Shown here piece by piece: positions 17,049 through 25,108 of a stretch of 64,000 bases of DNA. This DNA is from Catellatospora vulcania. GTDB lineage: Bacteria > Actinomycetota > Actinomycetes > Mycobacteriales > Micromonosporaceae. Below the pieces are notes generated by a model. That model did not search any database, was not told the DNA's origin, and was given only the letters and a program-made list of their open reading frames with translations. Where the stretch lies: positions 186,001 to 250,000 of the forward strand of contig NZ_WARX01000007.1 in the NCBI RefSeq assembly GCF_009720385.1. The letters are read 5' to 3'. Position 1 is the stretch's first letter; every line of letters begins with the position of its first letter. The translations under genes and the position numbers were made by a program.

Positions 17049-17900
17049 TCACGCCGTGACGGCCGGGCCCGCCAGGAACCGGGACAGGGGACGGACCAGC
17101 TCGTCGTGGGCGACGGCCGGGGCGTCGTGGGCCGCGCCGGGGATGATGACCGCCTGTCCGCCGGGGATGGCTTCGGCCACGGCCCGGCAGTTCTCGGCGA
17201 AGTGCTCGGGACTGCGGGCCCCGGCGGCGAGCAGTACCTCGGCGGTGATCCCGGCATAGTCGCCGGGCGGCCCGTCATGGTCGCGGACGCGGCGCATCTC
17301 CGGGAGCGCGGCCGGCAGCAGCCCGGCCGTCGCACGCCTGCCCGGTCTGCGCAGCAGCAGGCGGTTGGCCAGCAGCGCCAGGCCGAAGGGGAGCCGGGCC
17401 GCGAGCCCGTCAGGGTGCGTCCCCCGGTCGAGCACGGTCAGCGCCCGGGCGGGGTCACCGGCGAGTACGGCCTGCTCCAGCGGGTCGAGGTGGTCCGACG
17501 CGGGCCGGCCGAGTACGGACAGGCTCGGGTCGTAGACCGCGATGCGGTGCAGGGGGAGGTGGTTCAAGCCGGCTCGCAGGGCGAGGAAGCCGCCGGTGCC
17601 GTGGCCGATGACGCTGCGGGCCCCGGTGTGCCGGAGCACCGCGGACAGGTCGGCGAGGTCGGTCGCGACGGTTTCGGAGCCGTCCGGCGCGGCTGCGTCC
17701 GGCATGCCGCGCCGGTGGTAGCGGTGCACCGTGTACCGGTGCTCCAGCGCCTCGGCCAGCGCGTGGTAGTGCTGCAGCGGGACTGCGGCGTCGTGCAGGA
17801 TCACGACGTCAGGTCCGGTGCCGGTCGTGTGCACCGCGATCGGTGTCCCGTCGGCTGACGTGATCGTGTCGGCCGGCATCGGGCCCTCGTCCAGCGGCAT
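17049..17900 (-). CDS. Alpha/beta-hydrolase-fold protein lacking nucleophile serine
   Basis: A 283-residue alpha/beta-hydrolase-like protein. The oxyanion region (VVILHDAAVPLQHYHALAEAL), RRG turn (YHRRGMPDA) and the conserved late histidine (PGAAHDAP) are present. The nucleophile elbow, normally GHSxGG, reads GHGTGG (SVIGHGTGGF), so the catalytic serine is glycine. Either the protein has a non-hydrolytic role or it uses another residue. It may start at Met8 (MPADTITSADG). It is a single gene, leftward, with the small proline-rich gene and its terminator behind it. Confidence 0.8.
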   Translation of the reverse strand: MPLDEGPMPADTITSADGTPIAVHTTGTGPDVVILHDAAVPLQHYHALAEALEHRYTVHRYHRRGMPDAAAPDGSETVATDLADLSAVLRHTGARSVIGHGTGGFLALRAGLNHLPLHRIAVYDPSLSVLGRPASDHLDPLEQAVLAGDPARALTVLDRGTHPDGLAARLPFGLALLANRLLLRRPGRRATAGLLPAALPEMRRVRDHDGPPGDYAGITAEVLLAAGARSPEHFAENCRAVAEAIPGGQAVIIPGAAHDAPAVAHDELVRPLSRFLAGPAVTA

Positions 17901-17946
17901 ACGTGATGGTAACGCCGCCCGCGGCGACCCGTGATCTGCCCGTACG

Positions 17947-17993
17947 CCGCCCAGCCGGCAGGCCGCGCGATGCGCGGCCTGCCGGCTGGGCGG
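17947..17993 (-). terminator. Perfect 22-bp hairpin terminator
   Basis: Positions 17947-17968 pair perfectly with 17972-17993 around a GAT triloop, giving an uninterrupted 22-bp stem of very high GC. It lies four bases beyond the stop of the 17998-18138 gene on the minus strand and 47 bases before the hydrolase start. There is no T-run; actinomycete terminators often lack one. Confidence 0.8.
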
Positions 17994-17997
17994 GTCG

Positions 17998-18138
17998 TCA
18001 CATGGGCGGCGGCGGGACCGGCGGGATGGGCGACGGCGCCGGCGGCGGCGGTGTCGGCGGGGCGGGAACCGGCTGAGGCGGCTCCGGCGCAGGCACGGGT
18101 GGCTGCATGGGATCGCTGGGATCGGTGATGGGCGACAT
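17998..18138 (-). CDS. Proline-rich 46-residue protein
   Basis: A 46-residue product beginning MSPITDPSDPMQPPVPAPEP and ending VPPPPM. About half of the residues are proline. GCAGGAGGCCCGAG directly precedes the ATG, the strongest ribosome binding site in this part of the window, and a perfect 22-bp hairpin follows the stop. These signals argue that the short frame is really expressed. The sequence would be extended polyproline helix. No homologue was recognised; function unknown. Confidence 0.6.
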   Translation of the reverse strand: MSPITDPSDPMQPPVPAPEPPQPVPAPPTPPPPAPSPIPPVPPPPM

Positions 18139-18303
18139 CTCGGGCCTCCTGCTGTCTATGTCTGAGCCGTACCCCGGATGAGGCCGCGGCCAAACCGCGG
18201 CGATCGGGCCGGGCGTCCCGGACGTTCGGCGCTTCGCGGGCGGTACTGGACCTTGCGCGCGGGGTAAGCAGTCGGCAACAGGAGACAGGAAGAGGTGGGG
18301 GCG

Positions 18304-18624
18304 ATGTCGCTGCTTCCGGAAGAGCTGGCCCGTCTGGAAGGGCTGGCCGAGCAGACCCGGGCCGGTGACCCGGTTTTCGTGGCGTGCCTGAGCACCGGGG
18401 TCGCCTGCCCGCCGGTCGAATACCGCAGGCGGACCGCGGCGCGGCTCGGCTTCGCGGCGGCCGCCGCGGCGGTGCTGCTGGCGATCTTCCTGCTGCTGGT
18501 GGGGTGGGTCGGTGGCGGGCTGGTCGCCCTGTTCGCCGCGGCGGGCGCGGGCACCGCGGCGCGGCGGTGCGCGCTGCAGCCGGGGGTCCCTGGGCCCCGT
18601 CATCGCGGCGCGCAGCCGGCCTGA
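18304..18624 (+). CDS. DUF3040-type small membrane protein
   Basis: A 106-residue protein. The opening MSLLPEELARLEGLAEQTRAGDP resembles the DUF3040 start (LSxxExxxLxxIExxLxxDDP). It is followed by RRRTAARLG and two membrane helices (residues about 47-64 and 66-80). AGGAAGAGGTGGGGGCG precedes the ATG at 18304; a GTG nine bases earlier is an alternative. Family function is unknown. It diverges from the proline-rich gene and converges with the DUF1801 gene. Confidence 0.65.
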   Translation: MSLLPEELARLEGLAEQTRAGDPVFVACLSTGVACPPVEYRRRTAARLGFAAAAAAVLLAIFLLLVGWVGGGLVALFAAAGAGTAARRCALQPGVPGPRHRGAQPA

Positions 18625-18684
18625 CGAGGTCCGGGCCGGGACGCGGTGTGCGTCCCAGCCCGGCGTGGGTCGTGCTGCTGCAGC

Positions 18685-19152
18685 TCAGCTCACGGCCTTC
18701 TTCAGCAGCGCGCCGATCTTCGCCTCGTCGTCGGCGGTCAGCTCGGTCAGCGCGTACACCGTCGGCCACATCGTGCCGTCGTCGAGCATCGCGACGTCGC
18801 TGAAGCCGAGCGTGGCGTACCGCGTCTTGAACTTCTGCGCGCACTGGAAGAAGCACAGCACCTTGCCGTCGAGGGCGTAGGCGGGCATGCCGTACCAGAG
18901 CTTCGCGGTCAGGTCCGGGGCGCTGGCCTTGACGATCGCGTGGATCCGCTCGGCCAGGCGCCGGTCCGGCGGGGACATCTCGGCGATCTTCTCGAGGACG
19001 GCCGCCTCCTCGTCCGCCTTGGCGCCGCGCGGGCTGCGGCGCGTGGCCGTCTTGAGCTCCTTGGCCCGCTCCTTCATCGCGGCGCGCTCGTCGTCGGTGA
19101 AGCCGTCGAACTTCTCGGCGGTCTTGGCTGCGGTGGGGGACTTCGTGGCCAT
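18685..19152 (-). CDS. DUF1801 / YdhG-like protein
   Basis: A 155-residue soluble protein from the ATG at 19152, preceded by GAGGAGAAACACC. The C-terminal part ([37 protein letters not shown] split by charged turns) is the typical DUF1801 pattern with its WYGMPAY motif. The N-terminal 50 residues are Lys/Ala-rich and helical. DUF1801 proteins are widespread and their biochemical role is not established. The last residues ([11 protein letters not shown]) are complete. Confidence 0.82.
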   Translation of the reverse strand: MATKSPTAAKTAEKFDGFTDDERAAMKERAKELKTATRRSPRGAKADEEAAVLEKIAEMSPPDRRLAERIHAIVKASAPDLTAKLWYGMPAYALDGKVLCFFQCAQKFKTRYATLGFSDVAMLDDGTMWPTVYALTELTADDEAKIGALLKKAVS

Positions 19153-19379
19153 GGTGTTTCTCCTCAGTCGCGTTGCCTGGCGGGTTGTTCGTGCCTTAAG
19201 CATGTCCCGCTAGGCCCCCGCCGGGCATCCGTGGCGACCACGGAACCGGCCACGGATCGCGGGCACGGACCGCCCGGAGCGGGAGCTTCTGCCGACGGCG
19301 ACGTTGCGGCCGCCGGGCCGCGATGGTGTCATGCACATCCGAAGGCTGCGGAGTGCGCGCCACCCGGACGGAGAGCGAC

Positions 19380-20045
19380 GTGACCGGCTTCGACACGGCG
19401 AACGAACTGCGGCGGCGGATGGGTGACCGCGCCGCGGTGTGGGAGTTCCTGCGCCTGTTCAGCGCCGCCTGGGGACTGCCGGGCGAACCGGCCGCCGGGT
19501 TCGGTGAGGCCGCCGAGCGGCTGGGACCTCAACTGCCGGAAGCGCTGCGGGAGGCGTACGCGTGCGGTGGCCTGCTCGATCCGCGAGGAGCGTACGCCGA
19601 GGACGGGGTCCTGGCGTTCCACTGGGCCGACCCGTTGATCGCCGAGACGGCCTGGGGCATCCCCCTCGCCGTCGCCGACCGGCCCGACCCTCCGGTGGTC
19701 ATCGACACCGGGTCGGGCTGGCGGCCGTACCTGGACCGGCTTTCACTGGCCTGCGTCGACCTGGCGCTGAGCGCCGCGCTCGACCGGGAGGACACCCTCG
19801 ACAACGCGTGCGAGCTGTCTCCGGACCAGGCGCCCGCGGTGGCGGCGCGCTTCGACCGGGTGCCGCTGCCTGAGCTGCCCATGTGGGTGGAGGTGGAGGA
19901 ATCGCCCGTCCGCTGGTACTCGCGGCCGGGGCAGTTGCTGCGCACGCACGGTGACGACTGGATGTGGGTGTGGATACGCGCGCAGACGCCGGCCGATCTG
20001 GCGCGGATCCACGCGGCGGTGCCAGGGTCCTGCTGGAGCCGGTGA
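19380..20045 (+). CDS. SMI1/KNR4-like hypothetical protein
   Basis: A 221-residue acidic protein from GTG 19380, preceded by CGGAGAG. The order of motifs (FGEAAERLGPQLPEALREAYACGG, YAEDGVLAFHW, VVIDTGSGWRPYLDRLSLACVDLALSAAL) resembles the SMI1/KNR4 (SUKH) superfamily, whose members often act as immunity proteins in toxin systems. The match is by pattern and is not certain. No toxin gene lies nearby, so an immunity role cannot be inferred from context. Confidence 0.55.
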   Translation: MTGFDTANELRRRMGDRAAVWEFLRLFSAAWGLPGEPAAGFGEAAERLGPQLPEALREAYACGGLLDPRGAYAEDGVLAFHWADPLIAETAWGIPLAVADRPDPPVVIDTGSGWRPYLDRLSLACVDLALSAALDREDTLDNACELSPDQAPAVAARFDRVPLPELPMWVEVEESPVRWYSRPGQLLRTHGDDWMWVWIRAQTPADLARIHAAVPGSCWSR

Positions 20046-20151
20046 TCCGGCGCGACCGTGCTAGCTTTCTGGCCATGCGCGGCACCGGAGGGCTGACCCA
20101 GCTCCCGGAACATGCCCGCAGGCGGGCCGCGAGCCAGCCGCATATCGCCCG

Positions 20152-21132
20152 ATGCCGCCCGGGGCGGGTGATGGTGTCGTGAGATCAGGCGCGCCGGCCG
20201 GGCACGACGGCATCTTCCACGAGACCGCGTTCTACGGCTCCGACGACGAGTTCCTGGCGGTCGTGCTGCCGTTCCTGCTGGACGGGGTCGCGGCGGGGGA
20301 ACCGACGGTGTCGCTGTTCGGCGAGCACAACCAGCGGCTGGTGCGCGCGGCGCTGGGGCCGGACAGCGGGGTCGTGCTCATCGACGGTGACGGTCACTAC
20401 CTGCGCCCGGCGGTGGCGATCAAGCGGCACCGCGAGATGCTGGCCCGGTATGTGGCCGGCGGGGCGGCGCAGATCCGCATCGCCGGTGACGTGCCGCATC
20501 CCGGCGTCGGGGTGCCGTGGGAGTGGTGGGCGCGGTACGAGGCCGCCGTGAACGAGGTCTACGACGAGTTCCCGATGTACGGGCTGTGCCCGTACGACAC
20601 CCGCACCGCACCGGCGGAGGTGCTCAACCACGCGCGGCGTACGCACACCCATGTGGTGTCCGCGGACGGGCGGCGCGAGCGCAGCGCCGTGTACCAGGAT
20701 CCGCGGGAGTTCCTGGCCACCGCGGTGGCGAGCTGGGCGGATCCGATCGAGGCCCGGCCGGCGGCTGTCGAGCTGGTGGACGTGCCGCCGGGGCGGGCCC
20801 GTGCGGAGGTCGCGGCGCTGCAGGCGGTCGCCGCCCTGTCCGATGACGACCTGAACGGGTTGCTGGTGAGCACCAGCGAGATCGTCACCAACGGGCTGCT
20901 GCACGGCGCGGATCCGGTGCGGTTGCGGGTGTGGGCGGAGCCGGGCCGGATCGTCGTCACGGTCACCGACCAGGGGCCGGGTCCGGCCGACCCGGTCGCC
21001 GGTCTGATGCCCGGTGCCGGGCCGGGTGGTCTCGGCCTGTGGCTGGCTCACCAGCTGTGTGCGTACGTGTCGCTGCAGCGCGGGCCCGGCGGCTTCACCA
21101 TCCGCCTGATCGCGGGGGAGTCCGCCGGCTGA
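20152..21132 (+). CDS. MEDS-domain and HATPase (RsbW-like) anti-sigma regulator
   Basis: About 326 residues. The first 190 (HETAFYGSDDEFLAVVLPFLLDG, PTVSLFGEHN, then YGLCPYDTR) fit the MEDS sensory domain. The last 110 contain a GHKL ATPase of the RsbW type: VSTSEIVTNGLLHG (N box), VTDQGPGP (G1 box) and GGLGLWLAHQLC (G2 box). Such proteins bind and inhibit sigma-B-like factors or act as serine kinases in stress signalling. The start may be GTG 20179 instead of ATG 20152. It is a single gene; no partner sigma factor is adjacent. Confidence 0.88.
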   Translation: MPPGAGDGVVRSGAPAGHDGIFHETAFYGSDDEFLAVVLPFLLDGVAAGEPTVSLFGEHNQRLVRAALGPDSGVVLIDGDGHYLRPAVAIKRHREMLARYVAGGAAQIRIAGDVPHPGVGVPWEWWARYEAAVNEVYDEFPMYGLCPYDTRTAPAEVLNHARRTHTHVVSADGRRERSAVYQDPREFLATAVASWADPIEARPAAVELVDVPPGRARAEVAALQAVAALSDDDLNGLLVSTSEIVTNGLLHGADPVRLRVWAEPGRIVVTVTDQGPGPADPVAGLMPGAGPGGLGLWLAHQLCAYVSLQRGPGGFTIRLIAGESAG

Positions 21133-21138
21133 GCGTGC

Positions 21139-21272
21139 TCAGCGGGAGCCGGGCGGCACGGGTCCGGTCGAGTCGCGGACGACCAGTTCGGCACCAGCTC
21201 GACGTGGAGCGCTTCGAGCCGGTGCCGGTCGAGCAGGCGGAGCGGCCGCAGTTTCCGCGGCCGCCCCCGGTC
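21139..21272 (-). pseudogene. Remnant of a LacI-family regulator C-terminus
   Basis: Read leftward, the DNA encodes LLDRHRLEALHVELVP and, after a one-base shift, LVVRDSTGPVPPGSR and a stop. The ending (E)LVVRDSTGPxPPGSR is characteristic of LacI/GalR repressors of actinomycetes. Nothing corresponding to the helix-turn-helix or the sugar-binding core is present; the sequence is cut off by the DinB-like gene. It is a short decayed tail of a lost regulator. Confidence 0.65.
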
Positions 21273-21274
21273 TG

Positions 21275-21838
21275 CTAGCCGAGCTGGTACGGGTACGCGG
21301 GCCCCGGCGGGTCCTCGCCGACCCGGCCGTCGACGGACTCCCGGATGAGGTCGGCGTGGCCGGTGTGCCGGGCGTACTCCTCGATCATGTCGACCAGCAG
21401 CCGGCGCAGGGTGAGCAGGCTCCCGTCCGGCGCCGTGTAGACGGTGTCCACGCCCGTCGTCATCAGCACGTCGTTCACCGCCCGCCGTGACCGTTCGACG
21501 GCCTGTTCCCACAGCTCGTACAGCTGCGCTGCGTCGTCGTCGGCGGCCGAGCGCCATTCCCAACCGGCCTCGCGCTCATGGTCCTGCCACGGCGGTGGCA
21601 GCTCGGCCCCGGCCAGGTCACCGGTGAAGTTGACGTCCTCCATGTACGCGAGGTGCTTGAGCAGCCCGCCGAGGGTCATCGTCGAAGTGCCGGCGCGCTT
21701 GCGCAGGGCAGCGTCGTCCAGGCCGCCGCACTTCCAGGCGAACGTGGCCCGCTGCCGCTCCAGGGAGCCCAGCAGGGTCTCGGCCTCACCGGCGATGGCC
21801 GGCGGCTCGGGGTGACCGACCGCGTCGACAAACGTCAT
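21275..21838 (-). CDS. DinB-like (DUF664) protein
   Basis: A 187-residue helical protein of the DinB/DUF664 superfamily, which includes mycothiol-dependent enzymes. Conserved histidines at the expected places are H in LGGLLKHLAYME (near residue 62) and two in EEYARHTGHADLIRE (near 157 and 160), a probable metal-binding triad in a four-helix bundle. Enzymatic activity is not certain. It lies between the MarR gene and the LacI remnant on the same strand. Confidence 0.85.
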   Translation of the reverse strand: MTFVDAVGHPEPPAIAGEAETLLGSLERQRATFAWKCGGLDDAALRKRAGTSTMTLGGLLKHLAYMEDVNFTGDLAGAELPPPWQDHEREAGWEWRSAADDDAAQLYELWEQAVERSRRAVNDVLMTTGVDTVYTAPDGSLLTLRRLLVDMIEEYARHTGHADLIRESVDGRVGEDPPGPAYPYQLG

Positions 21839-21882
21839 GCGGGACGACTACCCAGCAAGGCGGCCGCCAATCGCCCGCGCGA

Positions 21883-22374
21883 TCATGCGCCGGGCATGGC
21901 GATCTTGCCGCGCATCCCGGGGTGTACGCCCCGGGGATGGCCGCTGTGCTCGGCCACGCGCTGCAGCAGCGCCAGCAGTTGCCGCCGCTCGTCGCCGTCG
22001 AGGCCGGTCAGCAGCTCCTCCTCCTCGGCGTCGGCCACCGCGACGGCCTCGGGCAGCAGGGTGCGGGCGGCTTCGGTCAGGTGGATCGCGTGTGCCCGCC
22101 GGTCGGCGGGATGCCGACGGCGTTCGGCGAGCCCGCGCTGTTCGAGGTCGTCGAGCAGCCCGACCATCACCTTGCGGTGGATGCCGAGCGCCTCGGCGAG
22201 CTGCTGCTGAGTCCGGCCTTCGCCCTGGGCGAGGTGCATGAGCAGGCCGAAGTGGTTGGGTTGGATGCCCAGCCCGACCAGGCGCTCGGTGAACCGCGAC
22301 GCGGTGTGGAAGCCGAGTTGCGACAGCAGGAAGTTGGTCCGCTCGCCGAGTGGTCGGTTCGATGGCTCAGGCAC
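21883..22374 (-). CDS. MarR-family transcriptional regulator
   Basis: A 163-residue winged-helix repressor from GTG 22374 (a TTG at 22416 is a less likely start). The MarR core reads PNHFGLLMHLAQGEGRTQQQ, LAEALGIHRKVMVGLLDDLE and RHPADRRAHAIHLTEAAR, the last being the typical DxR wing. It is divergent from the NAD(P)-binding protein gene at 22452 across a spacer containing TTGT...ACAA dyad elements, so it probably represses that gene and itself in response to a small ligand. Confidence 0.9.
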   Translation of the reverse strand: MPEPSNRPLGERTNFLLSQLGFHTASRFTERLVGLGIQPNHFGLLMHLAQGEGRTQQQLAEALGIHRKVMVGLLDDLEQRGLAERRRHPADRRAHAIHLTEAARTLLPEAVAVADAEEEELLTGLDGDERRQLLALLQRVAEHSGHPRGVHPGMRGKIAMPGA

Positions 22375-22451
22375 CGGAGTATTGTACGTCCGAGAAATTG
22401 TCCTGTACGGTAACAATCACTGAGACTCCGTATTTCGCGAAGGGCACCCCG

Positions 22452-23090
22452 ATGAAACTGACGGTCTTCGGAGCCACCGGCGGCATCGGCGGGCACATCG
22501 TGCGCCAGGCGCTGGACGCCGGGCACACGGTGACCGCCGTGGTCCGCAGCTCGGCGCACTTCGACCTGCGGCACCCGGCCCTGGAGGTGGCGACCGTCCC
22601 CGGGTTGACCGATCCGGACCTGCTGCTGCCCGCGGTGACGGGCAGCGACGCGGTCCTGTCTGGCGTCGGCTCCCGTGGCCGTGACGCGGGCACCGTGGCC
22701 TCCGACGCCACGCGCGGCATCCTCGCCGCCATGGCGGCGGGCGGGACTCGCCGTTTCGTCGCGGTGAGCGCCGCCCCGGTCGGCCCGATCCCCGACGGAG
22801 AGGGCTTCTTCAGCCGCCGCGTCCTGCTGCCGGTCATCAGCGCGGTCTTCTCCGACGTCTACCGGGACCTGACGGTGATGGAGGAGCTGATCCGGGACAG
22901 CCGGACCGAGTGGACGGTGTTCCGGCCGCCCAAGCTCGTCGACAAGCCGGTGACCGGCCGCTACCGCACCGCCGTCGGCGCGAACGTCGTCGGCGGCCAC
23001 ACGATCTCCCGCGCCGACGTGGCACACGCGATGCTGGCCGCGCTGGCCGACCCGGCGACGGTCGGCCGGCCCGTCGGGGTCGCGTACTGA
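22452..23090 (+). CDS. NmrA/SDR-like NAD(P)-binding protein
   Basis: A 212-residue atypical short-chain dehydrogenase of the NAD(P)H-binding (NmrA-like) group. The cofactor loop is VFGATGGIGGHIVRQAL at residues 4-20, followed by the NADP-selecting VVR turn. A helical AAMAAGGTRRFVAVS segment and FRPPKLVDKP fit this group. It probably acts as a redox sensor or reductase. A short CACCCCG leader without clear Shine-Dalgarno precedes the ATG. It is divergently paired with the MarR gene, the usual layout for a MarR-controlled stress enzyme. Confidence 0.85.
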   Translation: MKLTVFGATGGIGGHIVRQALDAGHTVTAVVRSSAHFDLRHPALEVATVPGLTDPDLLLPAVTGSDAVLSGVGSRGRDAGTVASDATRGILAAMAAGGTRRFVAVSAAPVGPIPDGEGFFSRRVLLPVISAVFSDVYRDLTVMEELIRDSRTEWTVFRPPKLVDKPVTGRYRTAVGANVVGGHTISRADVAHAMLAALADPATVGRPVGVAY

Positions 23091-23219
23091 TTGCGACGCT
23101 GGATAGATCTCGGCGGTCGCCTGTGACAGCATCCGCACCGTGAACAAGCGGGTGGTGCGAATTCCCGCCCCGGGCCCGAGCGGGGCGCCGCCGAGCGCAC
23201 GGACATGGCACCATGCGGC

Positions 23220-23915
23220 ATGGCCGACATCAATCCGCGAAGGATCGCCGGGATCGTCCTCGCCCCCGTGGTGTGCGTGGCGCTGCTGGTGACCGGGGTG
23301 ATCGCACTCCTTTTCGGGTATGGCCTCACCGGCGACATGACGATGGACCACGCGGACGTGGACTTCGTATACCTGCTGGGGACGGTCCTCGTCTGCGCGC
23401 TGGCGGCGGTGGCGGCGTACCGGATCGCGGGGCTGCTGTGGGCACGCGGCTGGTGGGCGCTCGTCGCGGTGCTGGTCCCGGCGGTGGTGTTCGCGATCCT
23501 GCAGCTCGATGAACGATTCGGCAAGTGGGAGTCCGGCCTGGTCTGGCTCGCGGGGCTGGCGGCGGTGCTCGCGGTGGCCTCGGTCCTGGCGCGGCGCGGC
23601 CTGCTCCGGGCGGCCTGGATCGTCGGGGTGCTCGGCGTGATCGTCGTGGCCGACGTCGCGGTGCTCGTGCAGCTGTGGTCGTCGTCCGGCATGGACGGCG
23701 AGGAGGTCGTCATGCTCGATCGGGCGTACGCGCCGCTGTGGCTGCTGTTCGCGCTCGCCGACTACGACTTCGGCCTCGACCCGGCGTCGTGGCACATCGG
23801 CGACTCTCTTGACCTGCGGGAGGTGGGCTACCCGCTGTTCTCGATGAGCGCGCTCGGCTACGTCGTGCGCGCGATGCGGGGCGAGCCGAAGCTGCCCGCG
23901 GCGGAAGTAGTCTGA
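23220..23915 (+). CDS. Hypothetical multi-pass membrane protein
   Basis: A 231-residue protein beginning MADINPRRIAGIVLAPVVCV with about five membrane helices in its first 160 residues and a soluble tail rich in Asp (ADYDFGLDPASWHIGDSLDL). ATG 23220 is chosen over 23205 because the sequence then opens like a normal membrane protein. No family was recognised. The gene stops 15 bases before the sigma-factor remnant. Confidence 0.6.
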   Translation: MADINPRRIAGIVLAPVVCVALLVTGVIALLFGYGLTGDMTMDHADVDFVYLLGTVLVCALAAVAAYRIAGLLWARGWWALVAVLVPAVVFAILQLDERFGKWESGLVWLAGLAAVLAVASVLARRGLLRAAWIVGVLGVIVVADVAVLVQLWSSSGMDGEEVVMLDRAYAPLWLLFALADYDFGLDPASWHIGDSLDLREVGYPLFSMSALGYVVRAMRGEPKLPAAEVV

Positions 23916-23930
23916 GGAACCTGCCGTCAG

Positions 23931-24257
23931 GCTGTCGATTTCGCGCCGTCCGTCCTTCTGGAGCTGCTGCAGGTGTGGCCGTCGCCCGTGGTGGCGCTGA
24001 ACCGGACCGTGCCGCTCGCGATGGTCGCCGGACCGCGGGCGGCGCTCGTGGAGATCGAGTTGCTGGAGGGCGAACCCGGCCTGGCCGGATACCAGTACCT
24101 GGCCGCGGTCAAGGCGGACCTGCTGCGCCGGTGCGGCCGTACGGAGCAGGCCCGTGAGGCGTACCGCCGGGCGCTGGTCGGCACCGCGAACGAAGCCGAA
24201 CGCGCGTTCCTGTCCGAGCGGCTGACCGGTCTGGACACCGAGCCTGCCGAGGGCTGA
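23931..24257 (+). pseudogene. C-terminal fragment of a DUF6596-type ECF sigma factor
   Basis: The open frame reads APSVLLELLQVWPSPVVALN, then AGPRAALVEIELLEG, YQYLAAVKADLLRRCGRT, and EAYRRALVGTANEAERAFLS. This is the TPR-like C-terminal domain that follows sigma regions 2 and 4 in one group of actinobacterial ECF sigma factors (ALxxxPSPVVALNRAVAxAM, then ADLLRRLGRxxEAR). Sigma regions 2 and 4 are absent upstream. A GTG at 23973 could begin a 94-residue product, but it looks like gene debris. Confidence 0.75.
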
Positions 24258-24286
24258 GCGGCCCGGCCGAACCGGAGTACGCCGGC

Positions 24287-25108
24287 TCAGTACAGCTGCA
24301 TCGACCCGGTGCGTTGCGCCCGTGCTTCGCCGATCCGCAGCAGCGCCGCGGTGCCTGCGACCAGCAGGAGGCAGAGTATGCCGAGCAGGCCCAGCGGCCC
24401 GGCCACGCCGCTGAGGCTTTCGGCGTCCAGCAGGGCGCCGCGCAGCACGGCAAGGCTGCTCGTCAGCGGGAATGCCAAGCCGATCGCCTTGATGGCGAAC
24501 GGCATCGCGAACAACGGCAGCCGCACCCCGGCGACGAACCACAGCGGATCGTCCAGGAGCGTGTAGAGGAACGCCGAGTCGCGGGAGAAGAGCAGCAGGC
24601 TGTTGAGGAACGTGCCCCAGACGACGGCGGGGATCACCAGGGCGAGCGCGGCGACCGCGTACATGCCGGGATGGGCGACGTGCAGGGATCCGCTCGCCGA
24701 GGCGGCGGCGACCGCGAAGCAGCCGGCAAGCCACGTGTTCTGCACCAGCGCCCCGGTCCCGTTCGCCAGCACCAGCGCGAACCTGCTGGCGGGGGACAGG
24801 AAGAGCAGTTCCATGGTGCCGCTGATCCGCTCGAACGAGAAATGCCAGGCTGACTGGACGAGCGAGAAGTAGAACATGTAGGCGAACGCGCCCGCGGCGA
24901 GGAAGGCGAGCAGCCGCACCGGCTCGGCCGCCACCGGCCAGCGCTGCCCGATCCCGGGCGTCTCCAGCAGGGGCAGCATCGTGTAATACGTGGTCGCGAG
25001 TTGCAGCACCGGCCAGATCAGCATGGAGAAGACGACGAGCGGGCCGCCGAATATACGCCGGTGCTGCTTGAACGCCTCCGCGCCGATGACCCGCAGCGCG
25101 TGCCTCAC
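24287..25108 (-). CDS. ABC-2 type exporter permease 2
   Basis: A 273-residue membrane protein with six predicted helices, beginning MRHALRVIGAEAFKQHRRIF. The pattern (cytoplasmic start, VFSMLIWPVLQLATTYYTML, then a FSFERISGTMELLFLSPAS amphipathic stretch) is that of ABC-2 exporter permeases. It is the last gene of a three-gene leftward operon; its ATG overlaps the stop of the ATPase. With 26115-26924 it forms a heterodimeric pore. The exported substrate is unknown; drug or antibiotic export is common for such operons. Confidence 0.85.
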   Translation of the reverse strand: MRHALRVIGAEAFKQHRRIFGGPLVVFSMLIWPVLQLATTYYTMLPLLETPGIGQRWPVAAEPVRLLAFLAAGAFAYMFYFSLVQSAWHFSFERISGTMELLFLSPASRFALVLANGTGALVQNTWLAGCFAVAAASASGSLHVAHPGMYAVAALALVIPAVVWGTFLNSLLLFSRDSAFLYTLLDDPLWFVAGVRLPLFAMPFAIKAIGLAFPLTSSLAVLRGALLDAESLSGVAGPLGLLGILCLLLVAGTAALLRIGEARAQRTGSMQLY

